The translations under genes were made by a program, and so were the position numbers. A stretch of DNA of 64,000 nucleotides from an uncultured Eubacteriales bacterium (lineage in GTDB: Bacteria > Bacillota > Clostridia > Oscillospirales > CAG-272). Positions 61,045 through 64,000 of this stretch are shown here, piece by piece. Within the stretch, counting starts at the first letter, position 1; each line of letters opens with the position of its first letter. Under the pieces are notes generated by a model. The model had not been told where the DNA came from, made no database searches, and was given only the letters and a program-made list of their open reading frames with translations. Where the stretch lies: contig CASGAQ010000003.1 of NCBI GenBank assembly GCA_949299535.1, forward strand, positions 1-64,000, in the 5' to 3' direction.

Positions 61045-62226
61045 CTAAAAATACAAAACTTTCAATTTTTTACCCATTTTGGTAAGACAATCCGCAAGTT
61101 CGTCCACCAAACGCATTTTGATATTGAAGTTGATAGGCAGCGCGGGATTTTGATGTGCGGGATTCACCGCTCTGCCCACGAAAAAGTTGATGTCTGTCGC
61201 TTCATCGAAAAGCAGGCGTGCTATCTGAGAAGCGCCGTCTTGTTTTGTGTTCCAATCGGTATATGTGTGGTTGTCTTCAATATAAGCTTTTGCATAATCG
61301 AGAACACGGCTTATCGTAATAACGCCTTCCGTAACAAGATCGATCCCCTCTATCTCAGCCGTGGGAGGAATATCAGGGTCTACATAAAGCAGGCACGGTT
61401 TGATCGGTTTGCCCAAAAATTTAGCCGCAATAGTGGAAGTCGTACCTCCGCATACGATATGCTTGCCCTCTTTTGAAAAGAAGAGCGACATCATCTTGTC
61501 GCAATCGGCAGGATCCGAAGGCGGACCTATAAGTATGCTCATGGGAACTCTCTTGCGTATGCGTACCGTGCAAACTGTAACGTCATCCGCGGGTTTTCCG
61601 TCGTAAAGACGGAAACATTCGTCAAGAAGTATCGCCGACAGCGTTTTTGCAGAGAAACCGACATCGTAAAACGTTTTCATAAAGTCAACTATGTTTTCTC
61701 TTTTCCAACCGAAATTATATAAGTTTCCGATACCCGCGTGTTCCACGCCGTCGCTGAAGAAAACGAAAAGATCGTTCTCATAAAGAGATGTTTCAAACCT
61801 GTAAATATCCTTGCCGGACATAGTCAGGTGAGTTGCGGGAAGTTCCGTACTCTTACCTCCGCGCATGAGGATAAAAGCGGGATTGTCATATTGAATTATC
61901 TCCGCTCTGCGATTTGCGATGATACGCACAACGGTGAATGTGGAGTAAGCCACTTTTCGGACTGAGCATATCGGCAGCGTAGCCATAACGGTTTCGACCG
62001 TATCTTCAAGCGCCATGCCCTCGGAAAGCATAGTGGAAATTATCTTGGCGGTTAGAGTCGACAAAATACTCGCCTTAACGCCGCTTCCGAGACCGTCCGC
62101 CAGAACGATGATAACTTCATCGTCTTTTTCAACTATTTCCACATGATCTCCGCACAACTGTTCGCCTTCATGATTTACGCTCGCATACCCGATATCGGCG
62201 CAAAGGTCGTTATTATTTTTCATCAT
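61045..62226 (-). CDS. SpoIIE/PP2C-type serine phosphatase
   Basis: 393 residues. The N-terminal PP2C fold (about 1-235) has VIIVLADGLGSGVKASILS with the metal-binding Asp, FVFFSDGVEHAG and KPADDVTVCTVRI, all typical of SpoIIE/RsbU phosphatases. A C-terminal extension of about 150 residues (from about 245) has SKEGKHIVCGGTTSTIAAKFLG and a DGASQIARLLF block, probably a sensing or partner-binding part seen in hydrogenase-linked phosphatases. It overlaps the PAS hydrogenase gene by 14 nt, with AAGGAG 10 nt before the ATG. It likely relays the hydrogenase signal to a phosphorylated target (inference). Confidence 0.9.
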   Translation of the reverse strand: MMKNNNDLCADIGYASVNHEGEQLCGDHVEIVEKDDEVIIVLADGLGSGVKASILSTLTAKIISTMLSEGMALEDTVETVMATLPICSVRKVAYSTFTVVRIIANRRAEIIQYDNPAFILMRGGKSTELPATHLTMSGKDIYRFETSLYENDLFVFFSDGVEHAGIGNLYNFGWKRENIVDFMKTFYDVGFSAKTLSAILLDECFRLYDGKPADDVTVCTVRIRKRVPMSILIGPPSDPADCDKMMSLFFSKEGKHIVCGGTTSTIAAKFLGKPIKPCLLYVDPDIPPTAEIEGIDLVTEGVITISRVLDYAKAYIEDNHTYTDWNTKQDGASQIARLLFDEATDINFFVGRAVNPAHQNPALPINFNIKMRLVDELADCLTKMGKKLKVLYF

Positions 62227-63889
62227 GCGGCATCGACTCCTTGAGTTTTGTAAGCGCTATTTTCGTTTCCGCCGCAGTCTCGCCGAGCAGTGAGGCTATT
62301 TCCTGAACTATACGCATTTGCTTTTCGACCACCTTGTCAGCTATCTGCGCCGTTTGATTCACGATATCTTCCTTGGCGCGCCGTGCAAGCTCTTCTTCCG
62401 TAACATCGCGCAGGATCGCAAGAAGCGTGTGCGACGTCTTGTCGTGAACTATCGTCTGTTCGATATATTTATCGTATTCGGCGAAATAATCGCGCTGGTT
62501 GAATACTCTCTTGCCGTTTTCAAGCACCTCTATATAAGGTATGGGATCTGCAATACGCATGATATGATCGCCGAGTATTTCGGAAGCGGAAGATATATTG
62601 AACATCTTCATGGCAGACTTATTTATCTGCTGAACTTCCAGTTCTTCGTTTACAACGATTATTCCGTTTGGCGTATTGCTTAAAATATTGTTGGAGAATC
62701 TTTCGGACTTCTCCATAAGGAAAGGCAGGCACATATTTATATCCGCTTTTCCAAGGCAAACGGCAATGGCTTTTTCACGGCAAGTCTCATATCCGCAGGA
62801 GCCGCAGTTAAGCTCGTCCTCAGGAGTATGCTTGCCGGTTTTTTTGAGCACCTCGCGTATTTCGCTTTCACAGGGCATATTTGCGCCATGTCCGATATGA
62901 GAACGGTTCATATAAAGACCGCTTTCATACGTCGGCATATCAAAATCTTCTGCCCCGGCGTAATTTTCTACCGATTTGAAATGCCTTATGGGGGATTTGC
63001 CGTATTTGTCCATAACAGGACCGCCGATACAGCTTCCCGCGCACGCCGACATTTCTATAAAGCACTTTCCTATATTGCCCTCAGCTATATCGGAAAGCGC
63101 GGCTTTGCAATTTTCAACACCGTCAACTGTAAGGTATGTATACGTTTTATCGGAAAGGTCCATCGTTTTAAGGATACCTCCGACCGTCGGGAAAAGACGC
63201 GCGCGGCTCTTTTCACTGCTGTCCGACTCATGTTCGACTTCTATTTTCGCTTCTTTGAGCATCTCGGAAAGTTCTTCGAAAGTCAACACCGCGTCTACCG
63301 CATCAAGTTCAGACGCCTCGTCTTTTTTTGCAACGCACGGTCCGATGAATACTGTTTTCGCATCCGGATATCTTCGTTTTATGTCAATACAGTGTGCCTG
63401 CATGGGGGTAACTACCGGAGCCAAGTATTTAAGCAGCTCCGGATAGTACTTTCTGATAAGCAGGTTCACAGAATGACAGCAGGAAGAGATAATTATCTCT
63501 TCCTTGCCGTCTTTTATAAGTTTTTCGTATTCTCTTTTAACGAGAGTAGCGCCCAGCGCCGTCTCCTCCGCCGCAAAGAAGCCGAGCTTCTTGAGCGCTT
63601 TTTCCAAAGCGCCTATGCCCGTACGTTCAAAATAGGCCACGAAAGAAGGGGCGACCGAAGCGATCACCCTTTCGTTTTCGGACAAGAGAACCTTGACATA
63701 TTCCGTAGTATCTACGATTTCTTTAGCATTTTGCGGACAAACCACGAAGCAGTTGCCGCAAAGGATACAATCTTCATTTATTATATGAGCCTGATTTCCG
63801 GAAAAACGTATTGCTTTTACAGGGCAGTGGCGAATACATTTGTAACAGTTTTTACAATTTGATTTTTTAAGTCTTAAAACTGCCGCCAT
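62213..63889 (-). CDS. Sensory [FeFe]-hydrogenase-like protein with PAS domain (HydS type)
   Basis: 558 residues. Two 4Fe-4S motifs lie at Cys12/15/18/22 and Cys41/44/47/51. The H-cluster domain (about 70-330) has L1 ISSCCHSVN, L2 IGPCVAKKDE and L3 EMSACAGSCIGGP. A four-Cys Fe-S motif NCGSCGYETCREKA (about 371) is followed by a PAS domain (about 405-490) and a C-terminal coiled coil. This is the group C sensory layout: hydrogen or redox state read at the H-cluster is passed through PAS to an output. The adjacent SpoIIE phosphatase is the obvious output. AAAGGGG lies 4-5 nt before the ATG. Confidence 0.9.
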   Translation of the reverse strand: MAAVLRLKKSNCKNCYKCIRHCPVKAIRFSGNQAHIINEDCILCGNCFVVCPQNAKEIVDTTEYVKVLLSENERVIASVAPSFVAYFERTGIGALEKALKKLGFFAAEETALGATLVKREYEKLIKDGKEEIIISSCCHSVNLLIRKYYPELLKYLAPVVTPMQAHCIDIKRRYPDAKTVFIGPCVAKKDEASELDAVDAVLTFEELSEMLKEAKIEVEHESDSSEKSRARLFPTVGGILKTMDLSDKTYTYLTVDGVENCKAALSDIAEGNIGKCFIEMSACAGSCIGGPVMDKYGKSPIRHFKSVENYAGAEDFDMPTYESGLYMNRSHIGHGANMPCESEIREVLKKTGKHTPEDELNCGSCGYETCREKAIAVCLGKADINMCLPFLMEKSERFSNNILSNTPNGIIVVNEELEVQQINKSAMKMFNISSASEILGDHIMRIADPIPYIEVLENGKRVFNQRDYFAEYDKYIEQTIVHDKTSHTLLAILRDVTEEELARRAKEDIVNQTAQIADKVVEKQMRIVQEIASLLGETAAETKIALTKLKESMPHDEK

Positions 63890-63930
63890 ATTTTACCCCT
63901 TTCATAAAAGGAATCAAAGCCGGTTTTTCT

Positions 63931-64000
63931 TTATTTCAAACGACACAAAACCGTGTTTTTAAAAAATTCGTCAACGGTCTCGGGAGAAACGGAATAATAA
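63931..64000 (-). CDS. C-terminal end of an upstream gene, cut by the window edge
   Basis: The last 22 codons read YYSVSPETVDEFFKNTV and then LCRLK before a TAA at 63931-63933. It is on the same strand as the sensory hydrogenase, 41 nt ahead of it, so probably the same operon. In related Clostridia this place is taken by a PHP, DRTGG or anti-sigma-like ATPase gene; I cannot tell which from 22 residues. Confidence 0.5.
   Translation of the reverse strand, partial: YYSVSPETVDEFFKNTVLCRLK

Noticed and set aside
62828-63862. Long open frame opposite the sensory hydrogenase
   Set aside because: The minus-strand gene has complete hydrogenase motifs; the plus frame has none.

Overview
The window looks like a chromosomal stretch from an anaerobic, Gram-positive, spore-former-type Clostridia-class bacterium (gut Oscillospirales-like; inference). 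The evidence is AddA-type recombination helicase-nuclease, class II aldolase, SLH-domain and signal-peptide surface proteins, a sensory [FeFe]-hydrogenase/SpoIIE cluster, a yybP-ykoY manganese riboswitch, TTGACA-17-TATAAT promoters and strong GGAGG ribosome sites. No rRNA, tRNA, CRISPR array, transposase or prophage was seen.

The most striking region is 1-11.7 kb. A leftward operon (about 100-10189) encodes two single-pass membrane proteins at its ends. Between them lie five small secreted proteins and one 1442-residue secreted protein. The secreted proteins share a module with the signatures YAVDIEYG, WDVN and NHSD, most divergent in the products of 689-1387 and 1415-1999. Upstream lies a short intergenic region with three copies of a 19-bp core in a recombinase-site-like dyad and two identical promoters inside long perfect inverted repeats. 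Next to it is a tyrosine recombinase with all catalytic residues. I read this as a DNA-inversion promoter switch controlling an undescribed surface structure. In the orientation shown, the promoter points into the operon (ON).

11.8-29.2 kb: a 32-residue Cys-tailed membrane peptide; a MATE exporter behind a terminator-type leader that may be a guanidine-IV (mepA) riboswitch; addA with a small membrane protein; fba; the classic rpsO-pnp pair; a CmpB-like membrane protein; pcrA; a VanY-like carboxypeptidase; a DUF5131 protein; and a CDF metal exporter.

29.4-43.2 kb: a rightward run of a NERD-like membrane protein, an SLH protein, three methyltransferases (TrmH-like, TrmN6-like, RsmI), metG and tatD. 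Then come a PfkB sugar kinase with a membrane-bound XRE regulator, a putative glycolipid cluster (acyltransferase, GT8, acyltransferase carrying a frameshift, GT2), and an ADP-ribosylglycohydrolase.

43.2-64 kb: htpG; a domain-permuted GH3 beta-glucosidase diverging from a GH20 enzyme; a CPBP protease; a P-type Ca/Mn ATPase behind a Mn riboswitch; another XRE-membrane regulator; a heterodimeric ABC exporter; and a leftward operon of PAS-containing sensory hydrogenase, SpoIIE phosphatase and a second [FeFe]-hydrogenase-like protein, preceded by the 3' end of one more gene at the window edge.
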